From Sphingobium sp. AS12 (GTDB taxonomy: Bacteria > Pseudomonadota > Alphaproteobacteria > Sphingomonadales > Sphingomonadaceae), in contig NZ_JAHRGM010000035.1 in the NCBI RefSeq assembly GCF_019097845.1, forward strand, positions 186,001 through 250,000: DNA of 64,000 nucleotides, in the 5' to 3' direction. The notes below the pieces were generated by a model. It was not told the DNA's origin. It was given only the letters and a program-made list of their open reading frames with translations, and did no database searches. Position 1 is the first letter of the stretch, and each line of letters begins with the position of its first letter. Positions 24,883-33,088 of the stretch are shown here, piece by piece. The position numbers and the translations under genes are program-made.

Positions 24883-26214
24883 TTACCCCTTCCGCTCGTC
24901 ATCCACCATGTCGGGGGCCAGCTCCAGCCCGGCGCGGCCATGCGCGACGGTATGCGCCGGTGCCTTTGGATGCGGCACGTCGATCGGCTCCTCGACCTCC
25001 AGCATCCCTTCCCATTTGGTGATGACCGACGTGGCGATGGCGTTGCCCAGCACGTTGGTGGCGGTGCGGCCCATGTCCATGAAATGATCGACCGCCAGGA
25101 TGAAGGCGACGCCCTCGACCGGCAGGTCGAACTGGCCCAGCGTGGCCGCGACCACGACAAGGCTGGCGCGCGGCACGGCGGCGATGCCCTTGCTGGTCAC
25201 CATCAGCACCAGCAGGATCGTGATCTGGGTCGCGATCGGCAGGTCGATGCCATAGGCCTGCGCGATGAAGATGGTCGCGAAGGTCGAATACATCATCGAC
25301 CCGTCCAGGTTGAAGCTGTAGCCCAGCGGCAGCACGAAGCTGTAGATGCGCCGCGGCACGCCGAAGCGGTCGAGTTGCTCCAGCATCTTGGGATAGGCGG
25401 CTTCAGACGAGGCAGTGGAGAAGGCGATCAATATCGGTTCGCGGACATAGCGGATCAGCGTGAACATCCGCTTGCCCAGGAATATCGATCCCGCCGCGAA
25501 CAGCAGCAGCCAGAGCGCCCCCAGCGCAATATAGAATTCACCGATCAGCTCACCAAAGGTGACCAGCACGCCCAGCCCCTCGGTCGTCACGACCGACGCC
25601 AGCGCCCCGAACACGGCGAAAGGCGCGACGCGCATGACATAGCCTGTCACCTGCAACATCAGTTCGACCATCGATTCGATGACGGTGACGACCGGCTTGC
25701 CCTTCTCCCCGATCGCGGTCAGCGCGACGCCGACGAACAGCGAGAATACGACGATCTGAAGGATCGAATTGTCCGCCATCGCGCCGACCATGGAGGTCGG
25801 AAAGACATGGAGGATGAAGTCGCGGAAATTGAGCGCTTCGGTATTCACGCCCGATTCAGCGCCCGACCGGACCAGGTTCAGCCCTTCGCCCGGCGCAAAG
25901 AAATTGACGAAGATCAGGCCCAAGGTCAGCGAAATCAGGCTGGCGATCACGAACCAGGCGAGCGCCCGCCCGCCGATCCGCCCCAGCGCCGCGCTGTCGC
26001 CCATATGGGCGATTCCCGCGACCAGCGTTGAGAAAACCAGCGGCGCGATGATCATCTTGATCAGGTGGAGAAATATGTCGGCCAGCAGGTGGAAATAGCC
26101 AGCCACATCCTTGGCCAGCGTCTTGTCGCTGCCAACCCACAGATTGGCTGCGAAGCCTACAATCACCCCCAGGACCATGCCGGTGAGAATGAAGGCCGTC
26201 AGTCTGTTACGCAT
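24883..26214 (-). CDS. Dicarboxylate/amino acid:cation symporter (DAACS family), second gene
   Basis: A 443-residue transporter, more typical of GltP/DctA proteins than the first. It has FSTASSEAAYPKMLEQLDRF at the first hairpin, GYSFNLDGSMMYSTFATIF at the cation-binding helix and TSKGIAAVPRASLVV at the second hairpin. I chose the ATG at 26214 (MRNRLTAFILTGMVLG) because GAGGGA precedes it; the longer frame is arginine-rich and unlikely. The conserved Asp and Asn of the terminal helix are in AVDHFMDMGRTATNVLGN. Likely substrates are aspartate, glutamate or C4-dicarboxylates. Confidence 0.92.
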   Translation of the reverse strand: MRNRLTAFILTGMVLGVIVGFAANLWVGSDKTLAKDVAGYFHLLADIFLHLIKMIIAPLVFSTLVAGIAHMGDSAALGRIGGRALAWFVIASLISLTLGLIFVNFFAPGEGLNLVRSGAESGVNTEALNFRDFILHVFPTSMVGAMADNSILQIVVFSLFVGVALTAIGEKGKPVVTVIESMVELMLQVTGYVMRVAPFAVFGALASVVTTEGLGVLVTFGELIGEFYIALGALWLLLFAAGSIFLGKRMFTLIRYVREPILIAFSTASSEAAYPKMLEQLDRFGVPRRIYSFVLPLGYSFNLDGSMMYSTFATIFIAQAYGIDLPIATQITILLVLMVTSKGIAAVPRASLVVVAATLGQFDLPVEGVAFILAVDHFMDMGRTATNVLGNAIATSVITKWEGMLEVEEPIDVPHPKAPAHTVAHGRAGLELAPDMVDDERKG

Positions 26215-26393
26215 CCGTGTCCCTCTAGGCCGCAGGAGCCAAAGCTCCGCGCTTCTTTTACGTCTGTCAGGCCGACACCTAACAGGCCCATGGGCCACCG
26301 GCAATCGGCGCGCGTCAGGGGGGCATCAGCATAGACGAACAAGCGCACGCTTTCCGCGCCTCGCTTCGTCCGAAATGGTGGCGTCAGAAGCGC

Positions 26394-26969
26394 TTAAGGG
26401 TAGAGCAGGCCTTCGCTCCAGCCATCGCCCGCGCGGGTGAACAGCCGTCGTTCATGCAGGCGATGTTCGCGATCCTGCCAGAATTCGATCCGCTGCGGCG
26501 TTACGCAAAAGCCCGACCAGTGCGGTGGGCGTGGCACCGGCCCACCCTCGAACCGCGCCCGTTCAGCTTCATACCGGTCCATGAATGTCTGGCGGTCGGG
26601 CAGGGGGCGGGACTGGTCGGATGCCCAGGCACCCAGCTGGCTGTCGCGGCTGCGGGTCGCAAAATAGGCATCGGCGGTCGCATCATCGACCGGGCCGACC
26701 GGGCCTTCGATCCTGATCTGCCGCCGCGCCGATTTCCAGTGGAACAGCAAGGCAGCATGGGGATTGGCCAGCAACTCGCCCGCCTTGCGCCCCTCGAAAT
26801 TGGTGTAAAAGACAAAGCCGTCCGGGCCGTGCCCTTTCAGCAGCACCATCCGCACCGACGGATGGCCGTCGGCATCGGCTGTGGCGAGCGCCATGGCGTT
26901 GCTGTCGTTGATTTCACTCTCGCGCGCCTGGGCGTACCAGTCGTCGAACAGGGCAAAGGGATCGGTCAT
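26394..26969 (-). CDS. pdxH: Pyridoxamine 5'-phosphate oxidase
   Basis: A 191-residue FMN enzyme that oxidises pyridoxamine or pyridoxine 5'-phosphate to pyridoxal 5'-phosphate. Family residues are in [36 protein letters not shown] (FMN phosphate contacts), [15 protein letters not shown] and the C-terminal [17 protein letters not shown], where the final Pro is conserved. Length and start ([12 protein letters not shown]) agree with PdxH. PLP made here feeds SerC and the aminotransferase encoded elsewhere in the window. Confidence 0.95.
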   Translation of the reverse strand: MTDPFALFDDWYAQARESEINDSNAMALATADADGHPSVRMVLLKGHGPDGFVFYTNFEGRKAGELLANPHAALLFHWKSARRQIRIEGPVGPVDDATADAYFATRSRDSQLGAWASDQSRPLPDRQTFMDRYEAERARFEGGPVPRPPHWSGFCVTPQRIEFWQDREHRLHERRLFTRAGDGWSEGLLYP

Positions 26970-27022
26970 GCCCGGTCTTTAGGGGCGGGACGCGGCCCTG
27001 TCGATACGGGCTGACCGAAGGG

Positions 27023-27049
27023 GAGGGGGTGCCGGCGCGACACCCCCTC
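27023..27049 (-). terminator. Hairpin after the outer-membrane protein gene
   Basis: GAGGGGGTG (27023-27031) pairs with CACCCCCTC (27041-27049), just past the stop of the barrel protein gene. There is no U-tract. Confidence 0.5.
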
Positions 27050-27055
27050 ACATCC

Positions 27056-28399
27056 TCAGAAGCGGAAGCCCAGACCCGCCGACCAGCTGGTATAGTCGCC
27101 AGCCTTGATCAGGTTGAAGTTCAGCCGGATGAGGTCGCGGGCGTTGCGGGCCGATTCTTCGCGACCCCTGATGCCCAGCGACAGGGTCATTTCGTGGAAT
27201 GTGTTATAATAAAGCTTGTCGCCGCTATAGTTGGTCAGCGCATAGCTGGCCCGCACCGACGTATTGCGTCCGAACCCGCGGAACTTGAGCGGCAGGTCAT
27301 AGGCCAGCCCGTTGCGGAATGCCCAGTTCTTCAGGCCCGGATTGACATTATAGCCGGTAAATCCGGTGCTCATCGTCGATGTGTAGCCGATCATATTGCC
27401 GATGATCAGCCGACCCCGACCCAGGCCGTCCAGCACATAGCGGCTGGCCACCGTGGTGGAGATCATATGGCCGAGCGAACCGAGCTGATCCGACCCGGTG
27501 ATGCCGTAGCCGATCCGCGGTTCGAGCGACCAGCGCTGCGCGATCAGCGGAAATTCGACGCCGACGCCGAACTGGGCAGTCGCGGCGCGCGCGCCGTTCA
27601 CTTCGGAATAGCTGACCGGCAGGTCGAATTTCAGCAGAGCGCGGCCGCCTTCGCTCAGGCGGAAACTGCGCGCAATCCGGCCGTCCACGCGCATGAAGTC
27701 ATAGCGGCCGCCATCCGACGAACCGCCGCTATAATTGGCGCCGACGATCCACGGGTCGCCCGCCGTGTTGGTGCCGCCATTGGCTGCCTGTTCGATCGCC
27801 GAATCGCCCGACGACAGGTCCAGGCTGGAGCGGATCAGGCCGCTCTGCACCGAACCGGGGTTGCCCGCGAGCGGATCGACCGGCGAATAGCGCGCCAGCG
27901 ATTTGAGCAGCAGGCGCACGAGCCGCTCGGCTTCGGCGCTGTCGACTTCGTCCAGATATTCGTTGAACAGGTCGTAGGAAGACTGGCGCGTCACCCCGTT
28001 AAAGCGGTTCTGGTAGGTTTCGCCTTCCGCATCGAGCGCAGGGATGGAGATGCGGAATACCGAGCTGTTGGCGTCGTAAAAGCCGTAGATGGGTAGGCCG
28101 CGAAAATCGATGACGCCGCTGACCGGCAGCAGATCATTATATTGCGCGCCATAACGCTCGCGCAAACGCTGCGGATTCATGAAATCCTGGCCGTCATTGG
28201 CGATGTCCAGGCCATAGCTGTCGGTTCGGGTAAGGCCGCCTGGCAGACCCAGCGTCACGCCGATGCGGAACAGGCTTTCCAGCTGGTCGAGCTGCTGCGG
28301 CGTTGGCGGTGGCGGGCCGACCTGCGCCTGCGCGCTGGTCGCGATCGAGCCGAGCATCGACAGGGCGGCCACGGCACCCCATGCAAATTTCTGAAACAT
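27056..28399 (-). CDS. Outer-membrane beta-barrel protein of unknown family
   Basis: A 447-residue protein with a Sec signal peptide (MFQKFAWGAVAALSMLGS then ATSAQAQ). The mature N-terminus begins with a proline-rich linker (VGPPPPTPQQLDQLESL). The rest has alternating amphipathic strands and ends GLGFRF, the C-terminal aromatic residue used by the BAM complex to insert barrels. The N-terminal ~170 residues look soluble (short-chain helices around RLVRLLLKSLARY), so this may be a two-domain protein. I do not recognise the family; it looks like a sphingomonad-specific outer-membrane protein. It has no obvious operon partner. Confidence 0.8.
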   Translation of the reverse strand: MFQKFAWGAVAALSMLGSIATSAQAQVGPPPPTPQQLDQLESLFRIGVTLGLPGGLTRTDSYGLDIANDGQDFMNPQRLRERYGAQYNDLLPVSGVIDFRGLPIYGFYDANSSVFRISIPALDAEGETYQNRFNGVTRQSSYDLFNEYLDEVDSAEAERLVRLLLKSLARYSPVDPLAGNPGSVQSGLIRSSLDLSSGDSAIEQAANGGTNTAGDPWIVGANYSGGSSDGGRYDFMRVDGRIARSFRLSEGGRALLKFDLPVSYSEVNGARAATAQFGVGVEFPLIAQRWSLEPRIGYGITGSDQLGSLGHMISTTVASRYVLDGLGRGRLIIGNMIGYTSTMSTGFTGYNVNPGLKNWAFRNGLAYDLPLKFRGFGRNTSVRASYALTNYSGDKLYYNTFHEMTLSLGIRGREESARNARDLIRLNFNLIKAGDYTSWSAGLGFRF

Positions 28400-28579
28400 G
28401 ATTTAACCCCCAAAATACTCGCATTCCCCACGCGAGACAGGCGGCGGCTAGCAATTGGTGGGACGGGGCGCATACCCCATCAGGGTTATGGGGGGCTTGG
28501 CGCGCATCCATTGCTTGAATGTCGCGCGATCCTCCGCCACATAGTCGCCAAGTGATGCTTTTTCGCAACAGGTAAGATG

Positions 28580-29485
28580 ATGGCCGATCCCTATTCCACA
28601 TTGGGCGTCGCGCGCGGCGCGACCGACGCGGAGATCAAGTCCGCCTATCGCAAGCTGGCCAAGGAATTGCATCCCGACAAGAATCGGGACAATCCGAAGG
28701 CTGCGGAGAAATTTTCCGCCGCGACCAACGCCTATGATCTACTGTCCGACAAGGACAAGCGCGCCCGTTTCGACCGGGGGGAAATTGACGCGGATGGCAA
28801 TCCGACCGCGCCCTTCGGTTTTGGCGGCGGTGGTGGTGGCGGTTTTCGCGGCCAGCCGGGCGGTTTTGAGACCGGCGGCGCTGATTTCGGCGATATTTTC
28901 GAAGGATTGTTCGGCGGTGCGGGGCGTCGCGCGGGCGGCGGCTTTGGCCGTCAGGCACCGCAACCGCGGGGTGCCAACGTCGCCTACCGGCTGGCGGTGC
29001 AATTTGCCGACGCGGCCATATTGGCGCCGCAGCGGATCACCTTGCAGGATGGCAAGACCATCGACCTGAAGCTGCCAGCCGGGGTCGAAAACGGCACGCA
29101 GATGCGCCTGTCGGGCAAGGGGCAGCAGGGACCGGGCGGCGCGGGCGACGCGATCGTTACGATCGAGCTGCGCCCGCACCCCTTCTTCAACCGCGACGGC
29201 GACAATGTGCGGCTCGACCTGCCGATCACGCTGGACGAAGCGGTCAGGGGCGGCAAGGTCAAGGTGCCGACCGTCGATGGCCCGGTGATGCTGGGCGTGC
29301 CCGCCGGCACCGCGTCGGGCAAGACGCTGCGGCTGCGCGGCAAGGGCTTTACCGGCAAGGACGGCACGCGCGGCGACCAGCTCGTCACCCTGATGGTCGA
29401 CGTCCCCGCCGATGATCCGGCGATCCAGGCGCTGGTGGAAAATTGGCAGGACCGGCGGGCGGTTCGCGCCCATCTGGGCGTCTAG
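28580..29485 (+). CDS. DnaJ/CbpA-like J-domain chaperone
   Basis: A 301-residue class B J-protein. Residues 1-65 form a J domain with YSTLGVARGATDAEIKSAYR and the HPD motif at 31-33. A Gly/Phe-rich linker follows (GFGGGGGGGFRGQPGGF), then two C-terminal substrate-binding domains (GVENGTQMRLSGKGQQGPGG, GTASGKTLRLRGKGFTG). The zinc-finger domain of DnaJ is absent, so it is nearer CbpA. It should stimulate DnaK. The preceding ATG at 28577 is an equally possible start. Confidence 0.9.
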   Translation: MADPYSTLGVARGATDAEIKSAYRKLAKELHPDKNRDNPKAAEKFSAATNAYDLLSDKDKRARFDRGEIDADGNPTAPFGFGGGGGGGFRGQPGGFETGGADFGDIFEGLFGGAGRRAGGGFGRQAPQPRGANVAYRLAVQFADAAILAPQRITLQDGKTIDLKLPAGVENGTQMRLSGKGQQGPGGAGDAIVTIELRPHPFFNRDGDNVRLDLPITLDEAVRGGKVKVPTVDGPVMLGVPAGTASGKTLRLRGKGFTGKDGTRGDQLVTLMVDVPADDPAIQALVENWQDRRAVRAHLGV

Positions 29486-29500
29486 GGCGTTATCGGGCGA

Positions 29501-30457
29501 ATGCCCATGCCTTCGCCCCTCTCCCCTGAATCCCGTCGCCACCGGATGGCGGGTCATATCCACCGCCAAATCAACCGCGTCCGCCCCGGATCGCACCCGT
29601 TCGAGATTTTCAAGCGGGTCGCGGTCGGCACCTATAGCGACGGGTTCATCCATGCCGGGAACCTTGCCTATCTCTCGCTGATGACGCTGTTCCCCTTCTT
29701 CATCGTCGCAGCGGCAGTGGCCAGCATCTTTGGCCGGACGCAGGACGGGGTGCAGGCGGTCAACGCCTTCCTGACCACCGTGCCGAGCGGAGTGGCGGAG
29801 GTCGTGCGCCAGCCGATCAACGATGTGCTGGCCGCCCGCTCCGGCCCCCTGCTGTGGCTGGGCGCGCTGGTCGGCCTGTGGACCGTGGGCAGCCTGATTG
29901 AAACGATCCGCGACATTCTCCGCCGCGCCTACGGCACCAAAAGCACCAAGCCCTTCTGGCGATACCGGCTGGGCGCGGTTGGCATCACCCTCGTCAGCGT
30001 CGTCGCGGTGATGTTCGCTTTCTCGTTGCAGGTTGTGATCACCGGCATCGACCAGTTTCTGCAACAGATATTGCCCTGGGCCGACGATGCGATCGCGCTG
30101 GTGGCGTCGGCCAAGCTGGTGCCGATGGGCATCGTCTGCATCGCGCTCTGGTCCTTGTTCGTGTCGCTGACGCCGACCCTGTACAAGGATCGCCGCTTTC
30201 CCAAATGGCCCGGCGCCGTCGCCACATCGCTCTGGTGGTATGCAACCACCTTGCTGCTGCCGCCCACCCTGTCGCTGCTGGGCGGATATGACCGCACCTA
30301 TGGCAGTCTGGCGGGCGTCATGATCACGCTCATTTTTTTCTTTCTCGTCGGGCTTGGCGTGGTAATTGGCGCGGAACTGAATGCGGCGCTGGCGGAATTT
30401 CCCGAAGAGGAAGAGGCCGCAGAGCCGGACACCCAAGGGAATGGAACGACGATATGA
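29501..30457 (+). CDS. YihY/virulence factor BrkB family inner-membrane protein
   Basis: A 318-residue protein with about six membrane helices and conserved family segments DGFIHAGNLAYLSLMTLFPFF, LLWLGALVGLWTVGSLIETI and LLGGYDRTYGSLAGVMITLI. The C-terminus is a charged cytoplasmic tail (FPEEEEAAEPDTQ). The family was once called RNase BN by error and its real role is unknown. Start uncertain: ATGs occur at 29501, 29507 and 29546, none with a strong ribosome site. Its stop overlaps the fabI start by ATGA. Confidence 0.85.
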   Translation: MPMPSPLSPESRRHRMAGHIHRQINRVRPGSHPFEIFKRVAVGTYSDGFIHAGNLAYLSLMTLFPFFIVAAAVASIFGRTQDGVQAVNAFLTTVPSGVAEVVRQPINDVLAARSGPLLWLGALVGLWTVGSLIETIRDILRRAYGTKSTKPFWRYRLGAVGITLVSVVAVMFAFSLQVVITGIDQFLQQILPWADDAIALVASAKLVPMGIVCIALWSLFVSLTPTLYKDRRFPKWPGAVATSLWWYATTLLLPPTLSLLGGYDRTYGSLAGVMITLIFFFLVGLGVVIGAELNAALAEFPEEEEAAEPDTQGNGTTI

Positions 30458-31260
30458 ACGGCTTGATGGCAGGAAAGCGTGGCCTCATCATGGGCCTGGC
30501 CAATGACAAGTCGCTGGCCTGGGGCATTGCGAAAGCGCTGCATGAACAGGGCGCGGAACTGGCTTTCTCCTATCAGGGCGACGCGCTGGCCAAGCGGGTC
30601 CGGCCATTGGCAGAGCAGGTCGGATCAGACTTTCTGATCGACTGCGACGTCACCGACATGGACAAGCTGGACGCTGCCTTTGCGGAGATTGAGGCGCGCT
30701 GGGGCGGGCTGGATTTCGTGGTTCATGCGATCGGCTTTTCCGACAAGAATGAGCTGCGCGGCCTCTATGTCGACACCAGCCTGGAAAATTTCCTGCTGAC
30801 CATGAACGTGTCCGCTTACAGTTTCGTGGCAGTCACCCGCCGCGCGCGCGCGCTGATGCCCAATGGCGGCAGCATCCTGACGCTGAGCTATTATGGCGCG
30901 GAAAAGGTCATCCCCCATTATAACGTCATGGGCGTGGCCAAGGCGGCGCTGGAAACCAGCGTCAAATATCTGGCGATGGATCTGGGACCAGAAAATATCC
31001 GCGTGAACGCCATCTCCGCCGGGCCGATCAAGACGCTCGCCGCCAGCGGCATCGGCGATTTCCGGTACATCCTCAAATGGAACGAGCTGAATTCGCCGCT
31101 GCGCCGCAACGTCACGATCGAGGATGTGGGCGGCGCGGGCCTTTACCTCCTGTCCGATCTGGCGTCGGGAGTGACCGGCGAAATCCACCATGTCGATGCC
31201 GGCTATAACGTCATCGGCATGAAGGCCGAGGACGCCCCGGATATCGCGCTGGATAAGTGA
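30454..31260 (+). CDS. fabI: Enoyl-[acyl-carrier-protein] reductase (NADH)
   Basis: A 268-residue short-chain dehydrogenase of the FabI type that reduces the trans-2-enoyl-ACP double bond in fatty-acid elongation. It has GKRGLIMGLANDKSLAWGIA (the divergent FabI cofactor motif), HAIGFSDKNELRG and the catalytic Tyr-6-Lys pair in HYNVMGVAKAALE. The ATG at 30454 overlaps the stop of the YihY gene. The gene is essential in most bacteria and the target of triclosan; nothing unusual is seen at the active site. Confidence 0.96.
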   Translation: MNGLMAGKRGLIMGLANDKSLAWGIAKALHEQGAELAFSYQGDALAKRVRPLAEQVGSDFLIDCDVTDMDKLDAAFAEIEARWGGLDFVVHAIGFSDKNELRGLYVDTSLENFLLTMNVSAYSFVAVTRRARALMPNGGSILTLSYYGAEKVIPHYNVMGVAKAALETSVKYLAMDLGPENIRVNAISAGPIKTLAASGIGDFRYILKWNELNSPLRRNVTIEDVGGAGLYLLSDLASGVTGEIHHVDAGYNVIGMKAEDAPDIALDK

Positions 31261-31267
31261 CAACTGA

Positions 31268-31325
31268 CCCTCTCCCTTCAGGGGAGAGGGAGGGGCCCGC
31301 CGCGAAGCGGTGGGAGGGTGAGGGG
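31268..31325. repeat. Inverted repeat flanking the DUF559 gene, left arm
   Basis: Starts CCCTCTCCCTTCAGGGGAGA, continues through GGGCCCGCCGCGAAGCGG and ends GGGAGGGTGAGGGG one base before the DUF559 ATG. The same sequence, with small changes that keep its internal hairpins, recurs inverted at 31674-31736. Confidence 0.88.
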
Positions 31326-31326
31326 A

Positions 31327-31743
31327 ATGAAGCGATCTGATCCTGCAACGCCAGACTCGCTGAAGCGGGTTCGCGCAATGCCGACCGAGCCGGAGAGGCG
31401 GCTCTGGGTCAGATTGCGCAGCCGTCAGCTTGCAGGCCTAAAATTCCGGCGACAGGTCTGGCTGGTCGATTATATCGCGGATTTCTATTGCGCCGATCTC
31501 AGTCTGGTCATCGAAGTTGACGGCGATGACCATGCCGTTAGGGAAGCAGCCGACCGGCATCGGTCGGAACGACTGGCACGAGAAGGCTTCCGCATCGTCC
31601 GTTTCGCCAATGCGGATGTGTTGAGCAATATCGATGGGGTGTTGGAGACAATATTGATGACGGCGCGCCAAAACCCCTCACCCTCCCACCCGGCTGCGCC
31701 GGGCGGGGCCCTCCCTCTCCCCCCAGGGGAGAGGGGAATATGA
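31327..31743 (+). CDS. DUF559 family Vsr/PD-(D/E)XK-like endonuclease domain protein
   Basis: A 138-residue protein. It begins with a short basic segment, then [53 protein letters not shown] and [13 protein letters not shown], the DUF559 signature. The Asp of VDYIADF and the Glu-x-Asp of IEVDGDD are the likely metal ligands of a Vsr-like nuclease fold. The last ~25 residues (from NPSPSHP) are encoded by the right-hand inverted repeat. The gene lies exactly between two inverted repeats, and its stop overlaps the aroC start by 2 bases. Biological role of DUF559 proteins is unproven. Confidence 0.85.
   Translation: MKRSDPATPDSLKRVRAMPTEPERRLWVRLRSRQLAGLKFRRQVWLVDYIADFYCADLSLVIEVDGDDHAVREAADRHRSERLAREGFRIVRFANADVLSNIDGVLETILMTARQNPSPSHPAAPGGALPLPPGERGI
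31674..31736. repeat. Inverted repeat flanking the DUF559 gene, right arm
   Basis: Reads CCCCTCACCCTCCCACC, then a CCCGG-type hairpin, then GGGCCCTCCCTCTCC and ends GGGGAGAGGGG. It is the inverse of the repeat at 31268-31325 with compensating differences. It encodes the tail of the DUF559 protein and supplies the GGGGAGAGGGG ribosome binding site of aroC. Confidence 0.88.
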
Positions 31744-32837
31744 GTTTCAACACATTCGGTCGTATGTTCCGCTTCACCACCTGGGGCGAGAGCCATGGTC
31801 CTGCGATCGGCGCGGTCGTCGATGGCTGCCCTCCGGGGCTGGACCTGAGCGAAGCCGATATCCAGCCCTGGCTCGACCTGCGCAAGCCCGGCACGTCCAA
31901 ATTCACCACCCAGCGGCGCGAAGCGGATGAGGTCCGCATCCTGTCGGGCGTGTTTGAAGGGCGGACCACCGGCACCCCAATCAGCCTGATGATCGAAAAT
32001 ACCGACCAGCGATCGAAAGATTATTCGGACGTCGCCAAGGCCTATCGCCCCGGCCATGCCGACTATGCCTATGACGCCAAATATGGGTTCCGCGACTATC
32101 GCGGCGGCGGGCGGTCGTCCGCGCGCGAGACGGCGAGCCGGGTGGCGGCGGGCGCGGTCGCCCGTGCGGTGATCCCCGAAGTCGATATTTTCGCCTATGT
32201 CAGCGCCATTGGCGGCGATGCCATCGACTATGACAATTTCGATCCGGCGCTGATCGGACAAAATCCCTTCTTCTGCCCGGATGCGCAGGCGGCGGTGCGC
32301 TGGGAAAAGCTGGTCGACGAAGCCCGACTCGACGGCTCGTCGCTGGGCGCGGTGGTCGAATGTATTGCGTCGGGCGTTCCGGCGGGCTGGGGCGCGCCGC
32401 TCTATGCCAAGCTGGACAGCGAACTGGCCAGCGCGATGATGAGCATCAACGCGGTCAAGGGTGTCGAGATTGGCGACGGGTTTGCCGCCGCCAGCCTGCG
32501 CGGCGAGCAGAATGCCGATCCGATGCGGCCTGCTTTGGACGGGGGCAATGACGGCCCCATCTTCCTCGCCAACCATGCCGGTGGCATCGCCGGCGGCATT
32601 TCCACCGGTCAGCCGGTCAAGGTCCGTGTTGCGTTCAAGCCGACCAGCTCGATCCTGATCCCGGTCGAAACCGTCACGCGCGAAGGCGCGGCGTCGGACA
32701 TCATCACCAAGGGCCGCCATGACCCCTGCGTCGGCATTCGCGGGGTGCCGGTGGTCGAAGCGATGATGGCGCTGGTGCTGGCCGACCAGAAACTGCTCCA
32801 CCGCGCCCAATGCGGCGAACGCCCCGAAACCGACTGA
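31740..32837 (+). CDS. aroC: Chorismate synthase
   Basis: A 365-residue enzyme that converts 5-enolpyruvylshikimate-3-phosphate to chorismate with reduced FMN. The N-terminal [20 protein letters not shown], the [18 protein letters not shown] block and the [17 protein letters not shown] region match. The ATG at 31740 follows a purine-rich GGGGAGAGGGGAAT that belongs to a repeat element. The flanking repeat insertion separates it from fabI, which ends 480 bases upstream. Confidence 0.96.
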   Translation: MSFNTFGRMFRFTTWGESHGPAIGAVVDGCPPGLDLSEADIQPWLDLRKPGTSKFTTQRREADEVRILSGVFEGRTTGTPISLMIENTDQRSKDYSDVAKAYRPGHADYAYDAKYGFRDYRGGGRSSARETASRVAAGAVARAVIPEVDIFAYVSAIGGDAIDYDNFDPALIGQNPFFCPDAQAAVRWEKLVDEARLDGSSLGAVVECIASGVPAGWGAPLYAKLDSELASAMMSINAVKGVEIGDGFAAASLRGEQNADPMRPALDGGNDGPIFLANHAGGIAGGISTGQPVKVRVAFKPTSSILIPVETVTREGAASDIITKGRHDPCVGIRGVPVVEAMMALVLADQKLLHRAQCGERPETD

Positions 32838-32898
32838 CGCGCCAAAGCGAAGCGATCCTGCGCCGAAAATGCGAGACGACTCGGCAAATTTAGGATAG

Positions 32899-33034
32899 GC
32901 TCTGTCCCAGGCCCGCCACAGGGCCAGCGGCAGAGCGTAAGCCTGGGGAACGTCACCACGCATGGCGCGGACATGACGACAAAACGTCCCCATACCGCCG
33001 CGATACGGGCCAGCCATGCAACCATGGCTGGCCC
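32899..33034 (+). ncRNA. Structured leader of the SLC13 permease (riboswitch-like candidate)
   Basis: GCTCTG (32899-32904) can pair with CAGAGC (32931-32936) while CCCAGGC (32906-32912) pairs with GCCTGGG (32941-32947): the two helices interleave as an H-type pseudoknot. GGCCC/GGGCC (32910-32914 with 32921-32925) gives an inner hairpin. Downstream, GGGGAACGT (32946-32954) and ACGTCCCC (32984-32991) can form a further stem around CGTCA/TGACG. A 12-bp terminator-like hairpin ends the element at 33007-33034. A possible -10 box TAGGAT (32891-32896) would start transcription right at the pseudoknot. Ligand unknown. Confidence 0.55.
33007..33034 (+). terminator. Attenuator-type hairpin in the SLC13 leader
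   Basis: GGGCCAGCCATG and CATGGCTGGCCC form a perfect 12-bp stem with a CAAC loop, followed by ATTTCGTTT. It lies 54 bases before the ATG of the permease, so it could stop transcription before the gene unless an upstream structure prevents it. Confidence 0.6.
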
Positions 33035-33088
33035 ATTTCGTTTGGCCTTGTTGAGGCGCGACCGACGCGATCAGGGGGGAAACGGGCC

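Noticed and set aside
28448..28552. Short minus-strand frame ending MGYAPRPTNC upstream of the outer-membrane protein gene
   Set aside because: No convincing start or ribosome site and only about 30 codons outside the antisense region of the J-protein gene.
28739..30436. Minus-strand frame of 565 codons opposite the J-protein and YihY genes
   Set aside because: Antisense to two clear genes, extreme Arg/Gln/Asp content, no recognisable domain.
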